Counted from the stretch's first letter, positions 22,858-33,329 are shown. The stretch is 64,000 nt of DNA from Laetiporus sulphureus 93-53 (GCF_001632365.1 NW_024468518.1:186877-250876); one strand, 5' to 3'. Notes: generated by a model not told the origin, from the letters alone. Program-made: numbers and translations.

Positions 22858-23177
22858 AACGAGAAAAATAAGGGGAGCTCGTCGTCGCTGTCAGCGGCGA
22901 TGATGATGCACGATGCCTCAATGTCCGGGACAGTGGGTGGGGAGATCCGATGGCCCAAGTGCAGGCCGATGGTAGCCATGAGGCATGGTTGATCATCTGA
23001 TTGCAGCTGAAAACTGTTATCAGCCACATTGATCAGCATTGCCATTTACGATAAATTCCTGTGCTATTGCCGGTGTTATTGGCAGATAGCGAGGAATTGA
23101 CCTCCGGACCTTGTTAGGTTGCGGAGGCTACCGGCTATGGCAACCTAGCAAGGTCCGAAGTCAGTGAGGTCCAGGTG
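22858..23177 (-). repeat. KDZ right terminal inverted repeat
   Basis: Reverse complement of 15093-15412 with scattered transitions. The internal stem-loop is at 23104-23157. The element ends CCAGGTG at 23177, followed by the duplicated CTATCATT. Confidence 0.9.
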
Positions 23178-23185
23178 CTATCATT

Positions 23186-23605
23186 GTCACCTCACCACCA
23201 GTGCAACCCCTTCCCAACTTCGTTAAGATCAACACACATGCACGACCCATTCACCCACTTCCATCCAGGGTCAGACCCACACTCCATATCGAGACTCTTA
23301 AGAAGCAGATATCAGCAACCTGCTTCAGATTGCAGCTGATACTAGGAGGATTCTGAGAAAGAGTCAATCAGGATAGTATGAAGAAGGTACAACTCCTCGC
23401 ATCAGAGTTAGACAAGGTCTGCGCAGACCTGTACACGGGAACTCACGAGTATACCTTCATCAAGAAACAAGTCATCAACACGTGCTGCCTGGAGATAGGC
23501 AGGATCAACTTCAAGGAGATAGAGAAGCAGGAGAGGTTAGACGAGATCGTCAGGAAGATTGGGAAAGTCAAGGACAAGCAGTACCTAGGCTTTATTTTTA
23601 ACTAG
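23186..23605 (+). pseudogene. G1 leader ORF, second part
   Basis: Continuation of the leader frame after the KDZ insert. A Pro-rich segment is followed by a TGA (about 23355) and then a clear 75-residue open block starting MKKVQLLASELDKVCADLY and ending KDKQYLGFIFN (stop 23605). It is helical and charged. The G2 copy reads nearly the same (LSSELDKVCADLY, 37216-37421). The E4 leader ORF has a block of similar pattern. It ends 20 bp before the gag ATG. Function unknown. Confidence 0.5.
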
Positions 23606-23624
23606 ACACATTTCTATCTACACA

Positions 23625-25241
23625 ATGTCAGAATCTGGTCACGCCCAAATGTCCACGTTTGCACAGTGAATGCAGGACATAATGCACCCAAATATCGAGG
23701 CACATGATGGAAGCACACCTCGTGCCTCAAGACAACCATCCCCGGAGTTAGCACCACAAGACTCCACATCACAAGTCAGAGGACCATCATCCCCGACCCC
23801 ATTACTCCTCCCCGCCTACATACCTCCTGCATGGTCCTACGATGGACAACAGTATGAGCACCTCGAAGATGCCATCAGACAATGCACACCCGGCGAAGTA
23901 CCCGACAACATTCGTGAATGTGTAATCATCGTCATGAAGTCCCTGGTCGACAATGAACTCAAGAAAATGTACAATGTGCTTGACAACAAGATGTACGAGC
24001 ACAAAAGGATTCTTGAGGCCTCAATTGCATCAGCTCAAACAGAGCGACGACTCAAGGAGGCAGTACTCAAGTCTGAGAATGAGAAACTCTTGGACAGAGT
24101 CAGGGCCCAGGACGCACACATGGTCATCCTCAATGATGAGATTACCGGTACTCAGGAAGCTATGTTAGACATGGGAAAGAAAATGATGAAACTAGGCAGC
24201 GAGAATACCAAGCTGCATCACGAGTTAGCTTCACTCAAAGCAAGTGGCGTCACAATGATGCAAGGTCATACATCCGGCATGGTCCAATCCCAATGCCCTC
24301 ACATCAAAATCGCTGAACCTCCACACTATTTGGGCAAAGGAAGTCTGGAAGACTGGCTCCAACAACTCAGTATATGGATGTGATGGAACGAGATCAACGA
24401 CGATGAGCACAAGATAACCACGGCCCTGCTGCACCTAGAAGGAGGTGCTTTCACATATATGTCTGAATACGCAATAAAGGCAGCAGCACGGCAGGCACTT
24501 GATACTTGGGAAGACTTCGTCGACATGCTCAAGGTAAACTACAGAATGCTCGACCTGGACAAGGACGCGCAACAACATTTGAAGGAGATCTGCGTGAAGA
24601 TCTATCCTACAATGGTCTCCTTCGCAGAACAGTTTCGCCAATGGGCCACTAAGACCAACTTAGGGCACACCATGCTCATCGGTTACATCGCTGAACATCG
24701 CAGCAAAGACGTACGGCAGGCAATGGTTACTCAAGACAGCCTAGGGATTGCAGATCTGACCACATGGGCTGAGTATCTCGATCTCTGCCTACAACTCGAA
24801 TCCAAGTTCAAAGCCGATAAAGCAGGACAGCGTGAAATGGCAACGACACCATCACAGGCACCAAGAGCCCAAAAGGATCCCAACATGATGGACGTAGACC
24901 ATGTCACTCAACTCACCAAGGAGCAGGAAGGCTGGCTGGAAAGGAAGCTCTGTGTACATTGTGGAAAGCATCCCTTCATACTCAGAGAGAAGTGCCCCGA
25001 CCCCAAGTACAGAGGCAAGCTAGAGTTGCCCCGACAGAGGCAAGCTACAAGGGCAATAATGGCGCCAGCAGCATCAAGCAGTTCCGATGATGGCAAAGCA
25101 AGGGAAGAAGCAGTCCGTGCCTTCCTTGCCAGCTACGACGCGAAAGGGGACAACAAGGAGGTGGAACCGGAACCAGCTGTCGAAGCAGCAAGGATCACGG
25201 AGGTAGAAAGTGATGAGGATTTTCTTCGGCGGGTTCTCTGA
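23625..25241 (+). pseudogene. G1 gag
   Basis: Capsid/nucleocapsid polyprotein. The ATG at 23625 is conserved with G2 (37441). TGA 23667-23669 (G2 has AGA there) and TGA 24381-24383 (G2 has CGG) break it. The retrotransposon gag fold is clear: WNEINDDEHKITTALLHLEG, then EDFVDMLKVNYR and SFAEQFRQWATKTNLGH. A degenerate zinc knuckle CVHCGKHPFILREKCP (C-x2-C-x3-H-x7-C) is at about 24949-24996. It ends EDFLRRVL at 25241. Pol is one frame back and overlaps the end. Confidence 0.9.
25217..25223 (+). promoter_or_regulatory. Candidate -1 frameshift heptamer G1 (G GAT TTT)
   Basis: In the gag frame the bases read G GAT TTT, 16 nt before the gag stop. Pol lies in the -1 frame and is open across this point. 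The same heptamer is at 40598-40604 in G2. GGAUUUU is a known -1 slippery site in plant dianthoviruses. No downstream structure was examined. Confidence 0.45.
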
Positions 25242-28200
25242 GGTCTGGCCAGAGTTCCCATAGACATTCTAACAGTACCTACTCACTCTCGCATGTACCA
25301 GTTTCAGATTTTTTATATATTGCATCAACTGGTTCGTCAAAACATGTGATCGATCTATCTGTTCACCTCAAACAGAGAGTAAGGGAAGTCCAGACTGAGG
25401 CGCTTCTCGATTCAGGAGCATATTCTTGCTACATCAATCCACAACTGGTTGATCGATTGAATCTTGCTACGATCTCTCTCGAGAAAGAGATCAGGGTTTA
25501 TAACACAGACGCATCTCACAACAAAGGTGGAACTATTAAGAAAAGGGTTCTTCTAAGTATAACTATCGGAAACCATACGAGCAGACAGAGCCTTCTTGTC
25601 ACCAATATAGGACATAAAGATATTATACTAGGCATGAGTTTCCTCAAGGAGCACAATTCCGAAGTGGATTGGGAAAAACTTAGCATTGAGTTCACCCAAT
25701 GCCCACAAAGATGTGCACCCTCACAGGTAGCAGTCCAGGAGGAGGACCTGGAAGACACAAACATCCCCCACATCAAAGACCTGATGGAGTTCGTCAGTTC
25801 TCAAGAGTTAGGTGACACTTGGAACGACATGGACAGCTTCATTAGACGGGTGTCATTATCAGAAGACCCTGATGCGCAGGCCGTAGCATCACTTATCATG
25901 GGCCTTGACACTAAGAGGAATCAGGATAGAGCACCGCAAAAAGGAGAACAGGACAAAGACTACTGGTCAGCCTATGTTCCCAAACACTTCCACGAGTATG
26001 GTGATGTGTTCTCCAAGAAGCAGTTGGAACGAATGCCCACAAGAAAGCCCTACGATCATCCAATCGAACTTGTTCCAGAGGCATCATTACCACGCCCGGC
26101 AAAGTTATATCCTATGAACCTACAGGAAAGGAATTCACTCGACACGTGGATAGACCAAGAGTTGGCCAAGGGATACATTAAGAGGTCAAGAAGTCCAACG
26201 GCAGCACCTGTCTTCTTCATCAAAAAGAAAGATGGGTCACTGAGGCTAGTACAAGACTACAGGAACCTCAACACGGTAACCAAGAAGAACAAGTTCCCAA
26301 TCCCATGCATTTCGGACCTCATTGATAGACTCTCGCAAGCAAGTATCTTTACAAAGCTTGATCTGAGATGGGGGTTCAACAACATAAGGATTAGGGAGGG
26401 AGATGAAGAAAAAGCTGCCTTCATTATGCATCGCGGCCTCTTCAAATCCACAGTAATGTACTTCAGTTTCTGCAACGCTCCTAGCACTTTCCAAACAATG
26501 ATGAACACAGTCCTCGAAGACTTGATTCGTACAGGGAAAGTGGTAGTCTACCTAGACGACATCCTCATCTTCACAGATGATCTCAAAGAACACCGACGAT
26601 TAGTAAAAGCAGTTCTACAGCTCCTCCGGGACAATGACTTGTATGCCAAACTGGAGAAATGCTTCTTTGAACAGCCCTCAATCGAGTATCTTGGCATGAT
26701 TATTAGCAAGAACTCGGTACAGATGGACCCTGCTAAAATCGAAGGTGTCCTTGGCTGGCCAGCACCTACAAAGGTCAAACAAGTACAGGCCTTTTTAGGA
26801 TTCACGAATTTCTACAGGCGATTTATAAATGACTTTGCAAAACTCGCACAACCTTTAATGCTTCTCACCTATAAGGACATGCCCTGGCAATGGAAGGAAG
26901 AGCAAGACCAAGCCTTCAGTGCACTCAAATGGCATTTACATCAGCCCCGATCTTACAACTCCCCAATGATACCGCACCATACTGTCTAGAGACCGACTCT
27001 TCAGACTACGCAACAGGGGCAGTACTAGAACAATTGGGAGAGGACAAGCTATGGCATCCAGTTGCATACTACTCCAAATCACTCAACGAACATGAGAGAA
27101 ACTATGAGATTTACGACAAGGAGATGCTTGCAATCATTTGGGCACTAGAAGAATACCGGCACTATCTAGAAGGATATTCAGAACCCATTGAGATTTGGTC
27201 AGATCATCTCAACCTTACATACTTCTGCCAGACACAGAAGTTATCCCGACGCCAAGCGTGCTGGGCATTATTCCTCACATGATTTAATTTTGTACTCAGT
27301 CACTGACCTGGAAAGACTATGCTACGTGCCGATCCTCTGTTCAGGAGGCCAGACCATGAGAAGGGGGTAGACAGCGACAATTCGAATCAAATGCTGTTAA
27401 AACCTGAATTTTTCACTATCAATGTGATTCGACCTGCTCACGCATCTAAAGTTGATGATGCTCAACTACTAAAAAGGATCAAGAAGGCACTCATGGATGA
27501 CATGATGACCAAGAATTATCATGCGCTTTTGACTACAGGACAGCGTGAATTCAGGAAAAACCTTGCAGAATGGAACTTTGAGCACAGACTGCTGCTCCAT
27601 CGCGGAAAGGTTTATGTCCCCAAGGATCAACAGCTACGCCTTGACCTAATAAAGCTCCATCATGACATGTTACCAGCTGGACATCCAGGCAGGTTCAAGA
27701 TGTTGGAGCTCATTACTCAGAACTATTGGTGGCCAGGAATGTCCATAATGGTTAAACAATACGTACAAGGTTGCGATAGTTGTCAACGCAATAAGTACTC
27801 AAGGGAAAAACTATATGGACTACTACAGCCCAATAATGTACCAGAAGGACCATGGAAGATCATCACAGTCAATCTCATCACTCAACTTCCTCCAGCCATG
27901 GACTTTAGGGGAGAAAAGAAGATGGCAATACTTGTCATCGTAGATAGACTCATGAAACGAGCGCACTTTTATGCAACAGACGATACAGTTACCTCGTCCC
28001 AAGTCGCTAATGTATTCTACAATGAAGTCTTCAAACTCCACGAATTACCTCGACAAATTATCTCAGACAGAGGTACTCAATTTGCGAGTAAACTATTCCA
28101 GGAGTTTTGTCAGAAGCTCAGTATAAAGTCTACTATGTCTACCGCGTATCATCCCCAAACAGACGGTCAAACAGAAAGGGTTAACCAGGTGTTGGAACAG

Positions 28201-29148
28201 TACCTTCGAATGTACTGCAACCACAGACAAAATGATTAGGTCTACTATCTGCCAACAGCAGAATTCTCATACAACAACCAGACCCATGAGTCCACCGCAC
28301 TTTCCCCATTCTTCGTTAAATATGGCTGGCATCCAAAAATGGCACCCGACGTACATGAATCAATACATCACCCTTTATTAGAACACCTATTCGCTCACTG
28401 ATCTGAGGCACAAGAACAGGCAAAGGCATCACTGAAAGTTTCAGCTTCACGGATGAAATGGTATTTCGATGAGAAAAAGGGAGAAGTCCCATTCAAAGTC
28501 GGAGACCTAGTACTACTCAAAGGGAAAGATCTCAGAGTAAAAGTCAAATCTGCAAAGCTAGGAACACAAAACTTCAGACCCTAAAAAGTACTTCAGAAGC
28601 TAGGACCAGTCACATTCAGACTAGAACTATCTAAGCAAATGAAGGTCCACCCAGTCTTCCATGCAAGCAAGTTGATTATGTATCACCAAGACACGGTCGC
28701 AAACCGCGAACCTCCAAAACCTCCAGCCATCGAAATTGAAGGAGAACCAGAATTTGAAGTTAAAGAAATCTCAGACTCAAAGGTCGTAAGGGGAAGGGTT
28801 CAGTACCTCGTCAAATGGAAAGGCTATGACCATTCCGATGACACATGGGAGCCCCGAACAAATTTTATCAACGTCAACGAGTTACTTCAAGAATTCCACC
28901 AACAACACCCAGATGCTTCAAAAGCACCAATCAGGGTTGTCACATATGGCAGAAAATGCTTCGAATTATCCTCGTATGAATTAGCCCCAAAGTCCACACA
29001 TAGGATAAATCTAACAGATCAAGATGATGACGACTACTTTGTCTATCACAGGATGACGGAAAATGCCAAAGCTCCCACCAGGAGATCCGAGAATGCGGCA
29101 GGATGGAATGTCTATGCTGCTGAAACTCATACAATCCTCCCCCATTCG
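25233..29148 (+). pseudogene. G1 pol: protease-RT-RNase H-integrase-chromodomain
   Basis: Protease LLDSGAYSCYI (about 25407-25440) is intact. RT has RLVQDYRNLN and the active site VVYLDDILIF (about 26542-26572). A 1-bp loss in an A run near 26930 (G2 has one more A) shifts the frame, after which RNase H (TDSSDYATGAVLEQL), the integrase HHCC region (HPGRFKMLELITQNYWWPGM; CDSCQ), integrase core and chromodomain ([20 protein letters not shown], about 28792-28851) are in one frame. The first integrase Asp is Asn (VNLITQLP). The second Asp (SDRGTQFAS) and Glu (TDGQTERVNQ) remain. Stops TGA 27280, TGA about 27310, TAG 28237, TGA 28399 and TAA about 28582 break it. The frame continues without change into the dUTPase. 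Confidence 0.93.
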
Positions 29149-29460
29149 TGAACAGTAGTAGGAACCGGAATTGCAATTGAACCTCCGATTGGCACATATA
29201 CTAGAATTGTCTCATGAAGTGGCCTTTCTGCGCAATGGAGCATTGATATCGGAGCTGGCGTTGTCGATCCTGACTATATCGGAGAACTTAAAGTCATCAT
29301 GATTAACCATTCAGACTATCCTTTCAACGTTGCCGTTGACGATCGAATCGCTCAGATAGTATTTGAAGCGTATGTCGAAGGCATACCAGTTGAGAACAAG
29401 GGACTGCTCAAGAACAGACATGCACGAGGGGATAAAGGACTTGGCTCTACGGGACAATGA
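29095..29460 (+). pseudogene. G1 dUTPase domain, C-terminal to chromodomain
   Basis: A trimeric-type dUTPase hydrolyses dUTP to dUMP and keeps uracil out of newly made cDNA. All five motifs are present in order and in the chromodomain frame: motif 1 AGWNVYAAE (29098-), GTGIAIEPP, motif 2 region with SGLS after a TGA (29212-29214, Arg expected), motif 3 GAGVVDPDYIGELKV with the catalytic Asp and Tyr (29251-), motif 4 DDRIAQIVFE (29338-) and motif 5 RGDKGLGSTG (29425-29457). A TGA at 29149-29151 also fits a lost Arg. The domain ends the pol frame, just before the polypurine tract. Cellular dUTPases are free-standing; here it is fused to pol. Confidence 0.9.
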
Positions 29461-29465
29461 GCCTT

Positions 29466-29475
29466 GAGAGGGGGA
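29466..29475 (+). other. G1 polypurine tract
   Basis: GAGAGGGGGA, 3 bp before the 3' LTR. G2 has a similar tract ending at 44847. It would prime plus-strand synthesis. Confidence 0.8.
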
Positions 29476-29478
29476 TAG

Positions 29479-30166
29479 TGTCACAGATTTTCACCACAAA
29501 GTCTGCACGTGACTTTTCTCATGCCACAGATCATGTGCTTCACCAATATCTCCCACCACTCAGCCACAGACACGATGCGTAGGGATCAGGTGATAGTCTA
29601 CATCACATGTTATGGTCCAGACCTGCAGATGATACGGTCGGACCTGTCTATTCCAGGATACAATAGAGGCACCCATTTGGGAACAAAGGGAACAAGGATT
29701 ATTGTTAGGCATCGGTCTTCCGCTTCCTATTAGTTTAGCCAGAAGCCCAAATAGGCACGATGTTCACACCAGAGAACAAAGAGAATCCCAGATAGGCACG
29801 ATGCTCACACAGCAGCCATCGGTCTTCCCACTCATTGTTCTACTTCCGGACATCTCATTGTTACATGTACGGCCATTAGCTTATACCCGTAGATAGGTAG
29901 CTTAGGTAAGATAGCCCGCTGTACGTGTATATAAGACCAGCATGTAGGGGACGAAACCTCAGATTGTTTCTTCTCGTCTACCACCAGTCGACTACTGAGC
30001 TTTCCAAGCTCCATTATATTTCTATCATCATTCCAGATGCTTGCTACACAGCGAGTGAGTGTTAGGCTCCTTAGCCACTTTTAGGGATCAGAAGGATCAG
30101 GGTGGCACGTTCCACATGACCGCTCTTTTATAGCCTTTTAATCTCTTGTCCAGCATCACTGTGACA
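29479..30166 (+). repeat. G1 3' LTR
   Basis: 688 bp, TGTCACAG...CTGTGACA, followed by the duplicated ATTCT and the resumed hAT transposase. Confidence 0.95.
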
Positions 30167-30673
30167 ATTCTCAACTCGAGCCATCATCGATCCAGAGAAG
30201 CAATGGGAGCACAGCTTTCAGAAATATATTGATCTCAACGAGGATATGCCTGAAGAAATGTCAACCGTTCAATGGCGGGGAGTAAGTGTTTCTATTCTAT
30301 TGTTCTCCATACATCAATAACTTATACAATTCTCTAGCTAAATGCCCATTGCTTTCTGGCATGGGCTTCACTCACCAGAGATTATCTTGGCATCATGGTG
30401 ACCTCAGTGTCAAGTGAGCGCACATTCTCGAGTGCGGGAATCACTATCACGAAGCATCGAAACTGCCTTAAAGGTGACATTGTGGAGGCTTTGCAGGTTC
30501 TCAAATGTGCATATAGGAAGGATCTCTTTTACCATGACTTAGGACCATCATCGTCATCTGAAGAGGACCTGTATAGCTGTGAAGAAGGCGAAAGTAGTGA
30601 GAATTCTGCCAGTGGTGAAGCAGAGTTTGATATTCAGTTGAACACAGATTCGAGAAGCTTGATGATGATTTGA
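30167..30673 (+). pseudogene. hAT transposase, C-terminal part
   Basis: Continues the gene cut at 13937. It reads PEKQWEHSFQKYIDLNED, then, after an intron (about 30279-30337), the hAT dimerisation region AWASLTRDYLGIMVTSVSSE, RTFSSAGITIT and GDIVEALQVLKCAYRKDLF, and an acidic Ser/Glu tail ending at 30673. The SVSSERTFSSAG block is the family hallmark. This part has no stop. Confidence 0.88.
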
Positions 30674-30770
30674 CAGACAGTTCAGCTTGGTTAAATGACG
30701 ATTACATGTAAATGAGCTATGTACATACATTGATAACTAAACTACAGACTGAAAACATATTGCCCTGCAA

Positions 30771-30905
30771 TAAGCCCGGGGCTTAGGCTGAGCTGAGCCC
30801 GAGCCAAGCCCGAGCCCTCATAGAGGGCCTGGCTTGTGATTATGGCAAGCCTGAGCCTCCTTAAGCTGAGCCCAAGCCCAGGCTTTCAGGCCAAGCCTGG
30901 CCCTG
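30771..30905 (+). repeat. hAT right terminus and subterminal repeats
   Basis: AAGCCCGGGGCTTAGGCTGAG-type repeats end in ccaagcctggccctg. The reverse complement matches the left terminus at 10264. Confidence 0.75.
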
Positions 30906-31320
30906 AAATCACTAGACAAAGTAGTGAGATATTCACTCTCCTCTTGCTAAGGCCTTTGATACAGCTACTGCACATTCACCCACAGGTTACTAGGTTTACT
31001 GTACCAGCTCTTAGCAAGCGTACGAGCTTACTACCTCTTGAGAGCGATATTAGAGTGAGCACCAAAGGTTAAGAACAGAGAACGGTTCCTAGAGACGTAA
31101 GGTGAAAGAGGTTATCTTCCCCTGCAGTTTCCGGCCCCTTTATATAGTCGCAGACCTATAGTCTGGTGTACTAGTACAAGGGGTTTTAGCACAGCCTCTG
31201 TAGCTAATCATAGCATAAATGAAATAGAGCAAGACAAATACTAACCACTGTGAGCCAAGTAATTGGTGAGCTAATGTTAGTACAGGTGAAATGGAAAACC
31301 TGAAACACAAAGGTCTTGAC
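30906..31320. other. LTR-like fragment, minus orientation (tentative)
   Basis: On the minus strand a CTATATAAAGGGGCC TATA region (about 31134-31148) precedes a pyrimidine-rich stretch, like an LTR promoter. No partner copy or coding region was found here. Confidence 0.3.
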
Positions 31321-31944
31321 TGCATGACCTGAGTGAGTAAATTGTGAAAACAAAAAACTGCTAACCCTAGCATATGTCCTCAAGACCTATAAACCATAAT
31401 TTATTAGACGCTGTGTCATGTGAAACAGAAACTGTCACGTGACCATGAAAGAGATGCTGAAACTGTAACACAAGCTCCCCTCTCCAACCATCAAGACCCT
31501 TTGATGACCACTTACCAGGCTATCCCATCATCACCCCTCCTGAGGAGTCACTCTGCTGTAAACGGGGATGGTGCTATGATCAGGTATGATCTCTCAATTG
31601 TCATTGTCTTCTGCACAAAGTGGTTGAAAGCCTGCATGATCTGAGTGAGTAAATTGTGAAAACGAAAAACTGCTAACCCTAGCATATGTCCTCAAGACCT
31701 ATGAACCATAATTTATTAGATGCTGTGTCACGTGAAACAGAAACTGTCATGTGATCATGAAAGAGATGCTGAAACTGTAACACAAGCTCCTCTCTCCAAC
31801 CATCAAGACCCTTTGATGACCACTTACCAGGCTATCCCATCATCACCCCTCCTGAGGAGTCACTCTGCTGTAAATGGGGATGGTGCTATGATCAGGTATG
31901 ATCTCTCAATTGTCATTGTCTTCTGCACAAAGTGGTTGAAAGCC
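31321..31944 (+). repeat. 312-bp tandem duplication
   Basis: 31321-31632 and 31633-31944 are near-identical head-to-tail copies, both starting tgcatga[ct]ctgagtgagtaa and ending gtggttgaaagcc. Differences are few and mostly C/T. No gene recognised inside. Confidence 0.9.
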
Positions 31945-32298
31945 AGAGGGCTGCCAGTGCAAAATAGATCTGTCTTGACAATGGACAGGCTTCAACTAAT
32001 CAATATCATCCATTAGCCATCCAGGATGTTCAATCATTGCAATGAGAGGCTGGTAGATAACCAGCATGAACTCGAGAGGTGTCTTGGCATCTTCGTAGGT
32101 GATCTGATCGGAGAACATCCTAAATGTTTTGACCTCATTGTCATGGCATGCCAATGACAAAGATAGACAACTCAAATAAGAGTTCCTTTGAGGATCTCTG
32201 GATAAAAGCCAACAGCAACAAGCTGTGGTGATATGACATGCCCACTGATGAGGTCACAGTTGCTATTGCAAAGTATGACTTACTGGTGAGGCAAGGGG
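31945..32298. other. Unassigned sequence before E3
   Basis: No coding or repeat signature recognised. Confidence 0.35.
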
Positions 32299-32796
32299 TG
32301 CTATCACAAAATAGAGTATGTAAACAGATGTATAGCACACTGAGAGTGTCTGGTAAGACCCCTTTATGATTATAGTGGTGGACGAAGGAGAATAAGACTG
32401 GGAGATCTCTTCTTATCTATCCTGGTCCTTATATACATGATTGTTATGCTACTGTACAGTACTACCTAAGCAAGTCACATGCTATTCTACTGGATGGTGC
32501 TACAATTGTATGACATGTCCCAATTATCCTGATTAGCTGTCTAATAATAACTCATGGAGACGGAGCTTCCTTTGAGCACATAATATTGCATCATGGCTAT
32601 TGTGACATATAATGCAATGCCGAGGGGCTCAGTGTCACGTGACAATGCCAGGAGAGATCTGAGGACATGTGACTAGATGCCTTATTATTTTATCTCCTAT
32701 TAGGTCATGTGATCTTTGTGCGACGTGAAATGATAAAAATAATATGCTTCTAATAGTATTTGTTCCTATAATAACTTATCAGATAAAACTGTGACA
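32299..32796 (-). repeat. E3 3' LTR
   Basis: On the minus strand it begins TGTCACAG and ends about TGTGATAGCA. It has TATATAA (about 32427-32437) and AGTCTTATTCTC (about 32387-32398). The length of 498 bp is estimated from the end motifs only, because no second LTR is present. Confidence 0.6.
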
Positions 32797-32819
32797 TCAC
32801 CCCCTTCTCAAGGTTCATC

Positions 32820-33180
32820 ATCCCGATGAGCCAAAGCCTTTGGCATCTCACATGATTCACTTTGCAAGTGAATTGTCTGCTTTAGAAATGATTCCTGGAG
32901 CATAGCATTCGCATATGAGTTGTGTGACACGGTTGCCTATCCTGACCTTGAACAGTTTGCTGGTCACATTAGCGAGGAGCACCTTGATCTCCCCTGTGTA
33001 ATCTGGGTTAATTACCCCTGCTGTGACATCAATTCCTTTGAGAGCTAGCCTGCTTCGGGGGGCCACTCAGATATATGTTCACTTTGGGGGGTCACCCACT
33101 AGCCCTGTGCCTATGAGCATTCTGGACTGTGGGGGAATGTTTAAGTCCTATGTTGACTTGACATCTCAGCTGATAGCCTC
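32820..33180 (-). pseudogene. E3 dUTPase domain
   Basis: Same position as in G1, after the chromodomain. Minus-strand motifs: motif 1 remnant around DV (about 33160-33177, Trp codon now TGA), SRMLIGTGLVGDPP, motif 2 VAPRSRLALKGIDV intact (about 33018-33065), motif 3 AGVINPDYTGEIKVLL, in which the catalytic Asp is Asn, motif 4 GNRVTQLICE and motif 5 DAKGFGSSG (about 32823-32850). Stops lie before motif 2 and after motif 4. Motif order leaves little doubt about the fold; the enzyme would be inactive. Confidence 0.88.
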
Positions 33181-33329
33181 AGAAAAGTCTTTATAGGGTG
33201 CTCTGACATTTGGGTGGGTGCGGTAAAAGATCATAAATTCATCAGGGTGGTCAGACATGACAAGCTTGTGTCCTTTGCATATTTGCAGCTTGGCTCATGG
33301 AGCATCTGGATGTGTTCTATGGAATTCTT

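Larger units (their letters stand above)
15093..23177 (-). mobile_element. KDZ (Kyakuja-Dileera-Zisupton) DNA transposon
   Basis: 8085 bp, inserted in the G1 leader. It has a perfect 8-bp target duplication CTATCATT (15085-15092 and 23178-23185) and long inverted repeats of about 320 bp starting CACCTGGACCTCAC. All three genes lie on the minus strand: transposase (19431-22373), a protein with an RNase H1 N-terminal-like domain (17648-18993), and an uncharacterised coiled protein (15659-17506). Frames are long and only one in-frame stop was noticed (16340-16342). CpG dinucleotides are frequent compared with the surrounding retroelements. Nesting and state both suggest it is the youngest layer of this nest. 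Confidence 0.92.
13938..30166 (+). mobile_element. Ty3/gypsy chromodomain retrotransposon G1, KDZ-interrupted
   Basis: The element is bounded by 688-bp LTRs (13938-14625 and 29479-30166), each starting TGTCACAG and ending CTGTGACA. A perfect 5-bp duplication ATTCT (13933-13937 and 30167-30171) lies inside the hAT transposase gene. Order: LTR, self-primer site, leader ORF (split by KDZ), gag, pol (PR, RT, RNase H, IN, chromodomain, dUTPase), polypurine tract, LTR. Without the 8.1-kb KDZ insert it is about 8.1 kb. The LTRs look about 95% identical by eye, with mostly C/T and G/A differences. The coding region has many stops, so it is non-autonomous. Confidence 0.95.
10264..30905 (+). mobile_element. 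hAT DNA transposon, split by nested insertions
   Basis: The outer layer of the first nest. The left terminus CAAGGCCAGGCTTG (10264) matches the reverse complement of the right terminus (CAGGGCCAGGCTTG, ending 30905). Both ends carry dense subterminal AGCCCAAGCC/GGGCTTGGGC-type repeats, as hAT elements do. Between them lies a multi-exon hAT transposase gene, interrupted at 13938 by gypsy G1 and resuming at 30167. Subtracting G1 and its 5-bp duplication leaves about 4.4 kb, a normal size. The expected 8-bp target duplication is not seen (gtgttgtt left, aaatcact right). Either the flanks have changed or one end has been replaced. Confidence 0.8.

Noticed and set aside
24949..24996. Canonical CCHC zinc knuckle in G1 gag
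   Set aside because: The spacing is C-x2-C-x3-H-x7-C rather than C-x2-C-x4-H-x4-C, so it is described as degenerate.
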